Origin: Sipunculus nudus
Taxonomy: Eukaryota > Annelida > Sipuncula > Golfingiida > Sipunculidae
Direction: 5' to 3'
Assembly: GCA_026874595.1 (NCBI GenBank)
Contig: CM049315.1
Location: 75,836,401-75,900,400 of the forward strand
Length of the DNA: 64,000 nucleotides
The translations under genes and the position numbers were made by a program. This document shows positions 22,895 through 35,946 of the stretch, one piece after another (the stretch's first letter is position 1; each line of letters begins with the position of its first letter). The notes under the pieces are model-generated. The model saw only the letters and a list, made by a program, of their open reading frames with translations, did not search any database and had not been told where the DNA came from.

Positions 22895-23460
22895 AACACG
22901 TGGATAGGGACCTGGAACATCAAAGTCCTATATGAAACAAGAAGGGCAACAATTTTCCACGGATATAAGGAGATACAAAATCAAGGTACTCGGCCTTTGT
23001 GAGACCAGATGCAATGATGCAGGGCAAACCAGGCCGGCATGAGGAGATACTTATCTTCTACTCGCCATGAGGAAGAAGACCATGAACACAGCCAGGGTGT
23101 TGCCTTTCTTCTTTCTGATGCCACACGAGCCTTGATTGAGGGGGAAACCAGTTTCTCCAGGATTATGACTGCAAAGCGCAATGCAAAGGAATGGAAGACA
23201 AGCATCCTCCAGTGCATAACATCCACCAACGCTGCTGACTAAACAGTTAAGGAAGGGTTTTCAGCAGTCTAGAGAGATCCACCGACTCAAGAGGGACCTT
23301 CAGAAAGTCATGGGTGATCTGAACGCCAAAACTGGCGAGGACAGCAGTGGGAAAGACCTTATAATGGACAGGAAAACATCTGCAATGAAAAGGGAAGCTG
23401 CTTACATACGCTTTTGCCTCAAATGATCTTATTAACGGGAGAAGTCTTCTCACACAAAAG
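22895..23460 (+). pseudogene. Non-LTR retrotransposon remnant, endonuclease part
   Basis: The translation in shifting plus frames follows the apurinic-type endonuclease of animal LINEs. It reads a GTWNIKVLYETRRA-like start near 22911, then HEEEDHEHSQGVAFLLS and SRIMTAKRNAKEWKTSILQC (23059-23242), then MGDLNAKTGEDSSGKDL (about 23310-23358). The catalytic-loop wording GDLNAKTG is the family GDFNAKIG motif. Several frameshifts and stops make it inactive. The later parts of the same element are at 24720-25560 and 25900-26720, after an unrelated stretch at about 23470-24715. Confidence 0.75.
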
Positions 23461-24719
23461 TATCAACACGGTAAGTTAGTCCCTGGGCCAAGTAGCCCAT
23501 TTTGGAATTTTGGTATGGGAAAGGGGACACTGCTTTTATGCGAAGATACAAAAGAGAGATAACATGAAATAAAGAAATAAACTGTAAGCCACTATGAAAA
23601 TACAAAAGTTTGTAATTGCAAAACATATTTTATAGTTTGTCTTGTGGAAAGCTGTCATTTTTTTAATGTCGGAAATAAGAAATTAACCTGGATTTCGACC
23701 TTTATTGGTCCATTTTTAAAGCTACACGTGATAAATATATGAGCAAACAAAATAAAAGATTTATAATCTAGGGAATATACTTTTATAATAGGGAAAGGTT
23801 ATGTCATCACATAGACCATTTTTTAGATTACAGAACAGGTAACACTCTTAATTGGTTAATTTGACTTCTTTGGTCATTATTTTTTTTTTCATAAAAACAC
23901 ACTAAATTGCAAATAAATGTCTCAATAAACAGCTTCCCGGATGACTGCATGCTTTTGCAGGCATTTGCGTAACCATCATAACTGTTATGCTTGAAGATAA
24001 AGTTTTCACTTAAACCCCAGTGTCGTGACCTTTTGACTTTTTGATAACCTGATTATTGGATCTATATGCATATTGATCATTCCAATGTATAGGAGACTTA
24101 AATACAAACATTTTAAGTGGTAAACTATTATAATTATGCTGTCAGTAGATATAAAAGATATATAGCAGTTCATGTTTCCCCTCCCCTAAATTCCTTCTTT
24201 TTAAGCAGCCATGAACACGGCCAATGACGTCATTTTCCGACTGATTGCCGATTTACCGGAAGTCTACCCCTTTTTTGTTATGTCTAATGGTCTAGTTCAC
24301 GAATGTGAGGAGTAATATCGGGGACATTTCATGCACACGGGAACCTCCGCAACTAATGAACTATTGGTGTCTGCTACACAAGTAAAACTTTTCAAATCGA
24401 ATTGGTCATCCTGTATATTGACGTCATGTTGCCTTAATATATTTTTTTTATACCTACCATGACCATAAATACAATCTTTACCTTCTGTGGTTTCCTGTGC
24501 CGCATCGAGTGGAAGATAAGACCAGTTAAAGCTAATCTGTTGTCATTTTTGTTTCCCTGACCCTATTACCTTTGCCGACATATTTGTCAAATGACTTTTT
24601 CGTAAGAGGCCTATAATAAACACTAAGCTACTCAATTGGCACTGCTGTCATACAAAAATGTAAAGCAGAGGTAATAAGCTTTCCAAACAGGTATAGAATC
24701 TGTCACCCTTTTCTGATAC

Positions 24720-25560
24720 CGAAAAAGTGTCTGGCCCATGACTGAGTTGGATATTTTCAGATGGACGCACAGCGAACCAAATCTGCCATTTGACCATTTC
24801 ACAGAAATGGAGACTATCCTGCCCGAGGAGCTGACGCTGCATAGGACCACCGCCTCAAGAGACTGCAAGCCTTTCAAGACACCATGGACAGGCCACGCCA
24901 TAGAATCAACACCCTGGACCTCTAGACCAGGGAAGTAGCATGGGAGTTTGCTTGCGAGTTCAGGAATCAGTTTGGTGCTCTTTCTTGGTTCTGTAATGAC
25001 ACCATATACACCTACAGGACCAAAATTCAGGATGTGAAGAAACTCGTGCAAAACGGTCCTTGGAAGCGCCTGAAGAAGGAGTGACTCACGGCAACTCCCG
25101 GGAAGCTTATAATCAGGAGGAGGTAGATTACGATATGATCAACTAGTGCCAAGACCAAAAAGAGAAGGCAGACATGTAGACTAAATAATGAGGCACCAGT
25201 AGGGAGGTTAAGAAAAGTGGGTATAGAAACATGAGTGAGTATGTACAAGACGTTACAGAAGAAGCAGAGAAGCAGCTGACAGGAGGGACATAAAACGGCT
25301 GTATAGCATCATGAGAATCGTCCCTGTGAAAAACAAGATCCCAAGCCAAACGCTGAAAAACAAAGATGGGAAGACCATCACTAGTGAATGGGGGCCGAGG
25401 GAACGAAGGCAAACACAGTCCACCAATAAAGACAGAGATCTTGAAAATAATCAAAGCCCCAGGACCAGATGGTATATTCCAACAGAAGCACTTAGGACTG
25501 ACCGACAACGGCCAAAATCATGCTGCACCCAGTACTCTTGAAGATCTGGGATAAAGAACA
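24720..25560 (+). pseudogene. Non-LTR retrotransposon remnant, linker and start of reverse transcriptase
   Basis: Decayed coding sequence runs through several frames. It has VQDVTEEAEKQL near 25239, a KTKMGRPSLVNG-type linker near 25359, and then IKAPGPDGIFQQKHLG near 25452. The last is the conserved KAxGPDxIPxExLK entry to the LINE reverse transcriptase domain. The frame is closed by stops soon after, and a C/T-rich stretch (25560-25720) breaks it. No catalytic YADD-type box was found. Confidence 0.7.
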
Positions 25561-25899
25561 TTTCCCTCCTAACTTTGTTCTTACTTTCCATCCTTTTCTT
25601 TTCTTAACGTTCTTCCTGCCTTCGTTTTCTCTCCTATCTTTCTTCCCTCCAGCCAAATTTTGTCCCATTTACTTCCATCCTTCAATCCGTTTCTTTCCTT
25701 TACTACATATCTAAATTACCCAATGAAGGAGAGATCTCCCTCTTAGAAAAATGACCTGAAGTCATGTCACATAAGACCTGGGCAAGCAATCAACACACAG
25801 AAGTCCATCGCTACGAGTGCAGACCTCACTATACACCACCACTGTTGACTTTCAAAAAGCTTATTTTGCCATTGTGGACGGAGGATTCATCTGGAAGCT

Positions 25900-26720
25900 G
25901 AGGCATAACCGCTGATGATCTTTCAGCTTGTGACAGACTGGATTATGAAGAGTTCAGTGCCAGAAAAAGACGGGAATCCAATGAATATTTGCAGGGCAGC
26001 TGGAGAATCTCTTCTTTGCTGTCAAAAGAGATCTGCTGTCATAGATTCACCAACAGATGTTCCAAAGGTGAATAAGCTGGAAGTAGAAAAAATAGACCAC
26101 CGGCTGATTCAGATCTGTTGAAACTGGACAACAAGAACCTGTCAAGCTTGATGGAGTCCCACTACCGGAAACTGACTTGTTTGTTTACCTTGTAACATTG
26201 CCTCCAATACAGGGAGCGAAAGTCGATGCAATGTCCAGTATCGGCAAGGCACGACACTCCTGAAACAACCTAAGCCGATATGGAACCCCAAGGCCCTCTT
26301 CACCAAGACGAAGATCCAAATTTTTAACATAAATGTTTAGTCAGTTCTCCATGGGACAGAACACTGGAGTCACCCATGTCATATCAAACAAGCTACAGAC
26401 TTCTACCAAGACATATCTATGCTTATTATTCAAGATCCAAGGTAGGACAAGATCTCCAACTTAAAACTGCGGGAATTAGACAACCACACACCAATCAGCC
26501 AAGAGATCAGGAAAAGAAAGTGGGTTTGGAATGGCCACACTCTACGTTAACCGCCAATTAACATCACCAGATAGGCTCTAGAATCCACATGGGAACCCAC
26601 ATGGGAGAAGGAAAGTTGGGTGACCCAAGAAAATTTGGAAAAATGTGACGAGGACAAGGTGAAGTCTGAAGGCTACTGGCTGCCCACAGTCTGAACTGAA
26701 GAAGATCACCGAAACCAAGT
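25900..26720 (+). pseudogene. Non-LTR retrotransposon remnant, C-terminal part
   Basis: The fragments match the tail of the same LINE type. KALFTKTKIQIFNINV lies near 26290, NHTPISQEIRKRKWVWNGHT near 26480-26545, and a WEPTWEKESWVTQENLEKC stretch near 26588. The last corresponds to the RKRGRPRxTWRR tail, with the basic residues eroded. There are many stops. It is on the plus strand, collinear with the two earlier fragments, so all three probably derive from one insertion about 3.8 kb long. Confidence 0.7.
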
Positions 26721-29600
26721 TTGCTGCTAGTTGAGGCCCAATGCTCCTCATGAAGTGAAGAGAATTAAGTAAGTAAACAACTTGCCGTGAACGCCATAAG
26801 ATCCAATCTTGTCTCATCTAATGCCATTATTTGTAAACATTGCAATCTATGTCGGCGCAGGTGCTATGGTGTGAGGTTATCTGTGGTTTCACTGTCAAGC
26901 AACTGTCAGGTTGTGGTTTCATATGCTGTCAGCCGTCAGAATGACTGATGATTATTACATAACTGCTCTGAGTTTGACAGTTCTCTGACGGATCTTGTCG
27001 CGATCTCTGCGGGACGCTTCACCTCGTGTATTTGAGAGTGTCGGTGGACGAAAATAATCTGTGTATGCATTGATCTTTATTTTTTAAAATTGAATATTTG
27101 TTAATAAAGATAATTCACAGACTGAAACCAAAGATATGTTTTACCTGTATACCAATTTTTTTATTAAATTATCTGTATTTTATATCAGGGTCATCATGCC
27201 TGAGGAGCTGGGTACGGCTGTTCAGCCCATGAAATTACATATGACAGTGAAACGTATATATATTAAACTTGTTGTGATAATTTTCTATGTAAATATGAAT
27301 TTTATAATAATGTAAATATGATTTTTAATGATTTTTATGATCTTTAAATAAAAAGACTTTTCTTGTTAATTTTAAACTATATTTATTCAATAGGTAGCAT
27401 TGCATAATATATACTTGTACGTTATTAATTTATTCAAATTTAAATATGCCACATTTTTGTCTCAATATATGCAGCTGTATACGTTTTTTAATTCACATTG
27501 TGTATTGTGTATATATTTGTACTATGCTATACATATTTTTTTTTATATTCCAACATTTACTTATGAGCAGTTGAACATCAGTATTAATATTATTATTCAT
27601 CTATTTCTTTTAATTTTCCATCATACATATGGGCATATTTTTATATATTTTTTATATATGTTTTAAAATCAATGCAATAAATTGATAACATGGTGCCAAG
27701 AGATCACATTAAACTATTTTATATGTAAATAAATTTATTCATGGAAACTTTGTTCCTTCAATAGTTCCAGTTTGTGGGACTGTGGGCGTGGCTTAATATA
27801 AGTGGGTTTGGTTTCCTGGTGTGTTTGGGTATAGTTTCAGAAGAGGTCATGCTTGGCTGCTTTTGTATGTCAGGGTGAGGTTTCAGCTGTCAGTGTGCCC
27901 TCTTGGTACCTCTGGCCTGTTCTTGTGGTCACATTAGGGGAGTGCTTAATTAAGGGGGTAGGAGAACAAAACTGTGCATATTTCAGAAACTTTCCCTTTA
28001 AATATCTCACTTATTGATCATAATAATATTATATTATATAATATTTATCATATATAATATGTGCCACAAGTCATAATTTTTCTCGCTATCCAATGATATA
28101 TTAGATAATGTCAAAGAAAAATAAAAATGAATTTTTCATGCAAGTCCCTACTAATGAATCAATCATCTGAGTTTGAACTGTGGCTACTTTATTTAATGCA
28201 CACTAGGGGTAAAGTCACTAGTTTAGTGACTTGTCCAGTGCCATAGTGTGAAGCTCCCCCTATTGAACTAAGTGAAGTCTTCCTACCGATTACCCTGGGT
28301 AAGGAAGTCAGAGAGGGCCCCTGACTGATAAATAATCATGCTAATGGTTAGTCCACTTGTACAAATGGGGTCTGGGTGCCATACAATAGTACACAGAAAA
28401 AACTTTGATTGTATTTGTCAACATACAGAAATAAAAATATATATATAATAGTTGAGAAAGAGAGACTGGGCCTTAAAGCCTGGATGGTTTGCTATTAAAC
28501 TTTTGTATTCGACCAACATAAACTGGTAGGGGAAGATATAACATGTTATCGTAAATATTATGAAGAAGTAGCGTACCTTTAATTAGAGCCCTCACTTCAC
28601 ATTTTATTGAGTCTGACTTGTTCATTATGCAGAAGGGTCAAGGTCAGTTTAACTTTTCTGCATTACTTTTTGTCCCCTCTTTTTTATATTTCTGACAGGA
28701 TTGGACTTTTTAGGTATAACATTAATTCTCTACATGTGTTTACATAATCGTCTATGATTGATTCTGCAAAATTGTTACCAGTTTACCTGATTTTGAAGGA
28801 AACAATCAGCCTTAGATATAACTGATATAGAACTTGATTAGTTTGCACACCACTAATTTGTATATATATCATTATATATTGTATATGTGTATGGAGAAGT
28901 CATGGATGTAGTGGCAGAAGGATATGTGTGCGATTTTTCCTAACATTTGAAGTAATTATTATACATGCTGGCTGTGTAAAGTGTATCTAAGTTAAATACA
29001 GTCATCAAAACAGGCTAGACTAATAATTATGGCTTATAACTGCATACTTATGGAGACAAGACAGACAGATACCGCAAACCTTTGCCCTACTGCCACCTAG
29101 GGAGTGAAGGGGGAACCAATATATTTTTTCTCTATATTAATTCTAGAGTCCACATTCCTGGTCCAAATGCTCTCTATGAAAAAGACTGAGATATTGTAGG
29201 GGCAAAAAAAATGAAGATGGTTGAAACATTGCCTCTTGACCCTCAGTTGATGACATCATAAACACTCAGAAAATAATATGCACATATCAAAAAGATGCAT
29301 AAATATATATTACACACTATTGATTGTACATTACAATTCCATTTATACAAGTACAGAAGCACAAAATTCCTTTGCGGTTTTGAACTACCGGTATCAGTCT
29401 CTAAGCCAACAGGTATCCACTAATAACTCATTCTTGTTTCACACAGTCCATCTCCATGTTTTTTTAAGGATAGGTCCGCTGCCCATAGGTGGCACTGTCA
29501 ACTGAATGAGGATGAAGGTATCCATATAATAAGAATGAAATGTTATTATAATAAACCTTCTGGATTTCAGGTTTTATATGCACAATAGTAGGAATAATCC
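26721..29600. other. AT-rich intergenic stretch, no gene recognised
   Basis: No conserved coding sequence was seen. A possible transcript end is suggested near 27180-27350, with a TTTTATATCAG acceptor-like site followed by a short ATG frame and AATAAAAAGAC, but it has no recognisable protein. Short perfect palindromes such as AGTCACTAGTTTAGTGACT (28214-28232) are present. Confidence 0.4.
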
Positions 29601-29639
29601 TGAAGTCATAACCTGTCTATAATACGTTTGAGTGAATCT

Positions 29640-29757
29640 CGGAGGTTCTAATGAGATTTCACCATTATGTCATCGAGGCACTAGCGGGGTTCAAACCAGG
29701 GACCGTCAGCTCCGAGGTCCAACACCCTAACCAGTAAGCCGCTTCCTACTCCTCCAG
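29640..29757 (-). repeat. tRNA-derived SINE head
   Basis: Read on the minus strand it contains GCGGCTTACTGGTTAGGGTG then TTGGACCTCGGAGCTGACGG, and then GGTTTGAACCC. These are an A-box-like and a B-box-like RNA polymerase III promoter with tRNA spacing. It does not fold as an intact tRNA and lacks a proper acceptor stem, so it is called as a SINE and not a tRNA gene. The tail extends toward lower coordinates, with an uncertain limit. Confidence 0.65.
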
Positions 29758-30075
29758 TACCATGTTAGTGGTGACCACTGTCTGGCTGGTCCAGCCCTTC
29801 ATGATCCATTATGACCTCTTCCTGCAGAAATAAAACTTATCTTAGAAAAATGAATGAACATAAAACTCACATATGCAACAGTTTTACCAACAAAAGGATT
29901 AAATAACTGCTAAATATTTCTTTGAATGCACTACTTTAACTTTAATGATAATCTGCAAATGCTGGATTGAAATTCTAAGGATTTTTTATGTATGTTAGAG
30001 TGTTCTAACAATGTATTATTTGAAATATTTAAAGATAGTTATGAACTGTTATATTTAAAGAGCTGTTATGACAAA

Positions 30076-30081
30076 TTTATT
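30076..30081 (-). terminator. Candidate poly(A) signal of SUPT7L
   Basis: TTTATT on the plus strand reads AATAAA on the minus strand, about 140 bp past the SUPT7L stop at 30222-30224. The position is reasonable for a short 3' UTR, but several other AT-rich matches exist nearby. Confidence 0.4.
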
Positions 30082-30221
30082 AAAATAATGTGTCATAACA
30101 AACACTGATCAGAATAAGTTTGTCCCAAATTTGTACACTGATAATTTAAATTATGAACATAAACAGGGATTGTGGTAAAATTTGGCAAAAAAAAACAGGA
30201 GCTAGTAAGTTTAACATGAAC

Positions 30222-33200
30222 TCACTTCTTTTTTGCCTTGGGCGGCCTGATGCCCGCTGATGGAGGTGACATGATGTCACTGGCTGGTACAGAGCCTGGT
30301 TCCGGGATGTCTCCTGATTCCGACCCCACCTGAGGGGTGTGGGGCGTGTCTGCTTTCAGACTCTGGGATTCCTCCTGGTCGTAGGCATCAAGGGTGCTCA
30401 CCCTGAAATTACCCACAGAGTAACCATTCACAGGCAACTTAGACAATGATCTAAATCCCCTACATCTGAAATCCAAAAGTTGTTTTAAATTCATTACAGA
30501 CCCCACAAAGTATACATTTTTTTTTAAGCTGGAACACTGAGTGTTCTTTCTGATGGTATACATGTATATTATTTAACTTTTTTTCATTTAATGATTTGGT
30601 AACATTGAATCAAAATTTAAAAGTGCCCAGTAATAGTTGGCCGCTTTTTAGTAGACTAATATTACACTAAATTGTTTATTGAACAAAAATTTAAAATTTC
30701 AGTTTTAAGGTAGATGGAGATATGATACAGGAAAAACAAAAACATTTTTTTTAGATTTTGTCATGTAGTTAAATACTAGCCTGCTAAAAAGTGGCTTGAT
30801 TTAATCACATGAAAATGAATGAAAATATGAAAAATATGTATACCATCATAAAGAACGATGAACCAGATTTAAAACAATCTACATATTATGGGTCTAATAT
30901 GTATTTAAAATACTTTTGGGTTGATTTTAGTTATACTTATAGGGCTTTTTGTCAATTATGTTTCCTAAAAAAAATTGGGACATCCTAACTATATTATGAT
31001 ACACAGGTAAAGTCATAAGGGCTGTTGTCTTACTAAAATACATTAAATGAGATACAGAGGTAACATTTGGTGCTCAATTGTTACATATCTGCAGAGGAAG
31101 CAGTTCATGTTTTTATCCCTGAAATCAAGACTAGCAAAATACACTTGTATCTAGTGAATTATAGATTAATAAATGGCTTATCATTACTGAATTTAAAATT
31201 ATTGGATTTATCATAACTGGATTTGGTAATTAAAGTTTTTTTTCTTTTTGACAAGGTCATTAGAGAAATCATTTGACTGGTTAGTAGAAGACTTTATTGC
31301 TGTTCTTGGCAAGGACATGTATTCAGGAAACACTGAGGAGGAAAGTCTGATGTCAACATTTATTAAAGGGTCAATTTTTATAAAGCAAACATGAACAAGA
31401 TCATGAATCCATATTGTATTATATATCCATATGATATAAAGCTGTCCATAGTTCATATGAAAACAGTTTAATGTCTGCTTCGGAAGAGAGAGAAAAATGA
31501 CACAAAGTTACATGTACAAATGTCACCTGTGACATCTCCATCTACTGTTTCTTACCTGTATCTTTGCCACAAGATTTATCCCATCAACACAGAGACTATC
31601 ATTTTGCTATACTCCTCTTCAACACACTGTGCAGACATGTTTTTTTTATAATTATTTTTAAGAAAACTTTAGTTCATTATAGAGAAATACACAAAAGAGT
31701 GACTACCTAAAAATGCTCTACAGAACTGTTTAACTGAACCAATTTAATTTGACATGTTTTCTGCATGTGAAGCCATCTTTGTTTTAGCTGTTACAGTTTA
31801 GTGTCTACATCACATCATCTACGGTAATCACTAACTGTTCATTGGGTTTTTATGGCAACCAGTGTATTTAAATTCCATAAGTTGGGCTGCAACAATGTAC
31901 TATTTCATATTTAAATAATACAACCATGGAGTTACAATAAGATGGAGTTAGTACTGGGATACCCAGCATCAAAGACATGCCCGTGGCAGCCCCCCCCCCC
32001 CCCATCTGAGGTTTTATTGCTGCTGCCTAATGTTCTAGCGGGGAATACCCATTGTACTTGTGGTCTGTAGTTATCGCAACTCCTCATAAAAGCCAGACTG
32101 TAAATTTGCTGCATCTGATGTTGCTTGTGGCAACTAAATCCAGGCATTCCTGTGCTTGGTGAACTACATGAAATCTCATGAAAAGTTATGTAACAAGAAG
32201 TTAAACATTAATGTATGCACATTAAAAGACACATTCATGCCGAGTCACTGGCCATAGAATCCCTATACACTGGTAGTCATATTGTGTGATTTTAGAGTCC
32301 GGAGACATTAAAACTCAGCTTGTTATAATCAAAGCAGTGCAGTTAACCCAAGTAATTTTGAATATTACTTGGTAATCTTTCACTTTTAAATTACTTTACA
32401 GCACAGTTATATTTTAATTTTCCTGTAAAGTTTAAACTCATGTGCTTGACTGTGATGCATTGATCCCCTGTGTAACTTTTCGGTGAAGCAAGCAAAATTC
32501 CCAAAAATTTGTTGGTTCAGGGTGAGAAATGAGTGGGCTTGCCCCTAGAATAACTTATTTTGCCCAGTTATCCCACAGAGGAAAACACCTGTCAGACAAT
32601 CAGTCTGAAATGATTTCTCTCTAATGACTCGTATTTATAACCATCCCGCCACCCAACTATTATAATCTTGATTTAATATATGATCGAAATACTAAATTTG
32701 TCATTCGGGACAACTTGGATATAGCCGAGTTGGGCGAGCACATGGTTGGCGCCAGTGAGCCAGATCAAAGAGCTTTCACACCCAGATGCAAGGTTTGTTA
32801 TCAAAACAGTAAGCAACATTGGACTTGCTTTGCTACCCCAGTAGGAATTCCATCTTATTGTAACTCCATGATACAACTTCCTTAATATTGTAGAAGGTGA
32901 GTAGCAATTAGCATAATATAAATATTAATGATTAATACTGGGCAACATAAAAAATGATCTGTGAAAAATTGTATCTGTGATTCTGTAGAACAGTTATTTT
33001 TGTATGTGGCCTTTGTATTTTTCATCTAACATGTAACAAACTTGTACACAATAAAATTCGATTGACCTATAATGAGATCTTATCTTCTAATCCTCGATGA
33101 TCTAATTTATTAACCCATAATTGGGGATATGTTCTGTTGGAGAAAAACATAAAACTGAGGGAATTAATTCAACCAAAATTTGAAAAGGTTACATGCCAAA

Positions 33201-35914
33201 CTCAGATATCCAAAGTTAGAATACATTAAATGCACATTATTTGCACAAGATTAACCTTGTTAAGGTAAGCCATAGATCACAAAACTGTAAAACAGAACAT
33301 TAGTAACACTGGTGTTGCAGAAACAATTGTCCAACGACATTTCAGTCAGGAATATCATTAAAACAGTATGAGAAAATTGAAACACGAAGCCATAAAAAAG
33401 GATAAAGGGAGCCAAGTAAAGAAGTTTCTATCACAGATGTGAAGGTTTGCTGGAGCATATTTTTGTACATGGGTTCCCACTTTTGCAAACAAGAACATAA
33501 TAATTTAATTAAATCTATAGACTGCCTGATCCTCTACTGGATGGCTGCCTGGTATTGGCAATACATGTACAGTAAATCCTTGCCTAACGACCACCTCAGT
33601 TTAGTGACCACATCAAAATAGTGACCCCTTTTCACAGTCTTCTTTAGGTCTCATCCTAGACAACCACCTTAAAAATACAACCACTTTATTGAGGTCCCAT
33701 TTCTGGTCGTAATTTCTCAGTTTCACTGTACATTGTATAATTATTAAAGAGCAGGTTGATGCCACAAGGTACTTTCCAATAAAAGAAAAAGGCAATTATT
33801 AAACTTGAAATTACCCAAATTAAATTTGAAAGAAACTAGAAATACATTTCTTAACAATATTTTCCAGGATAAATTTAATTCACTGAGAAGAATTGAGAAT
33901 AAATTGAGAAATCAATTCAAGTCAAGTCAAGAAATAATAAAGATTTCCAAGTTCATTTTTGCATTTAAAGTAAAAAATTCCTTGAAAAAATATATCAACT
34001 CTTTTCTCCTCCTATTTTTGCATCATTATAAAGCTATGCACTTAATAGTTTAATGTGTGAGAAAAGGTCAGACCAAAGAAAACCTGATGTGGAACAGACT
34101 GTATTATTTCTAAGATAACAATTTCACTAGGCCAGTGCAGACTTTCTTCAAAGAATGTGTTGAAGTAATGCAACAGTGCAAGTAGATAATTGTGATTAAA
34201 AAGTGTTTAAATTATTTATTTCACAATAACTACCATAAACTATAAAAACTTTAATTTAATCAAGGTGATGTAATCAATAATAAATTTATTACCTAGGACA
34301 GTATTTCAATATTCAAAGAATACTGCCATATACCAGGAAATATCAATCACTGTCAAGACAGAAATCAGTTTTTAATGTCTACATCTTAAAAAATATATAC
34401 AACTACAGTAAAAAAATAGAGCTTTTTGAGATTTTCAAGATATATTGATGAATATCTATTGCCCCAACACAAATCAAATTTTGGCGTATTCTAATATTTC
34501 TACGAAATATTTGTTTCTACCCATGTACCAATCAAAATATATTCTAGTATCTATACTCATTCCTCATGCCGTGGTTCTACACTGCAGTCATTTCCAGGTC
34601 TCCTTCGTTTTAACTGCTGCATTGTTTTAGCAGATTTTTTACCGGTCTTAACACCAGGGCTGGCACAGGGCCAGGAATCGGATCAATGAGAGCAAGGATC
34701 TGGAACGACTGCAGGGAAGAACCACGAGATGAGGAGTGTAGTACTGGAGGGTATTTTAATAATTGTTTTAATCAAATTTCAATGTTTTCTATGTTAACCT
34801 AATTAAGAATATGGGAACCCTGTTGTAGAGAAGCAAGGGAAATATGAAATCTGCTAGGTCATCATGTCAAACAAAGCACTCCAAATCACACTCACTCACC
34901 TGCCTGTCTGCTTTACATTACCACAAGGTTTCACCTTTAATTCTAGCTTAACAGTCCTGAGAAAAATGGGATTTTAAAACATTTGATGAAATAAATTTCA
35001 CCTTTGATTAAAAATAATTGACATAAGACCCAAAAAGGTATACTAGTAATTTCTTCATTGTTGATATTATTAATCTAGAACAACATTAGATTTTTCATAT
35101 TCTTATTTGTTGCAAATACATCCAAACCGCTACTTGTATGATGAATCTGACTACTATTAATTTATTATAAATGCCAAGGGTTACTCTTTCCAAAAATTCA
35201 AGCCATAATATCTTTCTTAGGTATCCAGGATAATAAAAGTACCTTTTTCATGGCATTAACATTACAAAATCTTATACTTATTGGTAGTACCTATAATGTA
35301 GAAACATAAACACCCCAAGTTTTATTCTTAATCAAATCAAAGTGTACATGTATTTTCCTCTTATGCAGTAATAATTTAGTTTGTACATTAACCAACAGGG
35401 GTCACCAAAGTTGTGGTGAGCAATGTTAAAGGAGCATTCCAAATGTGTGGACACCCAAGTATGTGAACGCAGCTAGGAATTGCACACATTCTCTTGGCCA
35501 TGGTGTGATTCCATATAGATGAGTCTGCAGTATATATGTGTATATACATATGCATATGTATTTATGGAATCACAGGTGTCACAGTCTGTTTTCTAGCTGA
35601 TTTTGCATAAATACTGCATACGCATGCATATCATATAAGCATATATGGAATGCTAGCTTTGTTTGGCAGAGAAACTATTGACATCCACCAGGTTTAGTTT
35701 TCAGGACTGCCTACAGATGGCAGCATATATATGGGTTTGGCTGGTGTGATGCCACAGTGGTGACACAGGTATGTTTATGATGTTGAAGTTCAGACTGTAC
35801 TTACTTTGCCTCCACTGGTTCTGTCTTGACAGTTGTGTTCCATTTTGACTCCTCTTCCTCCTCTTGTACAACGCTGATATCCAGACCAAGACCTGGTGTA
35901 GAAAAAAAGAGTAA

Positions 35915-35946
<32 letters not shown>

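Noticed and set aside
24632-25508. Two minus-strand open frames of 139 and 121 codons
   Set aside because: They are antisense to the plus-strand LINE fragment, which explains the composition; no family features.
27190-27350. Small exon with a short ATG frame and AATAAA
   Set aside because: The peptide is short and matches nothing I recognise; AT-rich sequence gives AATAAA by chance.
29640-29757. tRNA gene on the minus strand
   Set aside because: A-box and B-box-like words are present but no acceptor stem or full cloverleaf could be drawn; a SINE fits better.
35509-35575. Inverted pair TGTGATTCCAT / ATGGAATCACA as a MITE
   Set aside because: Only about 11 bp pair, and no target duplication or further terminal similarity was seen.
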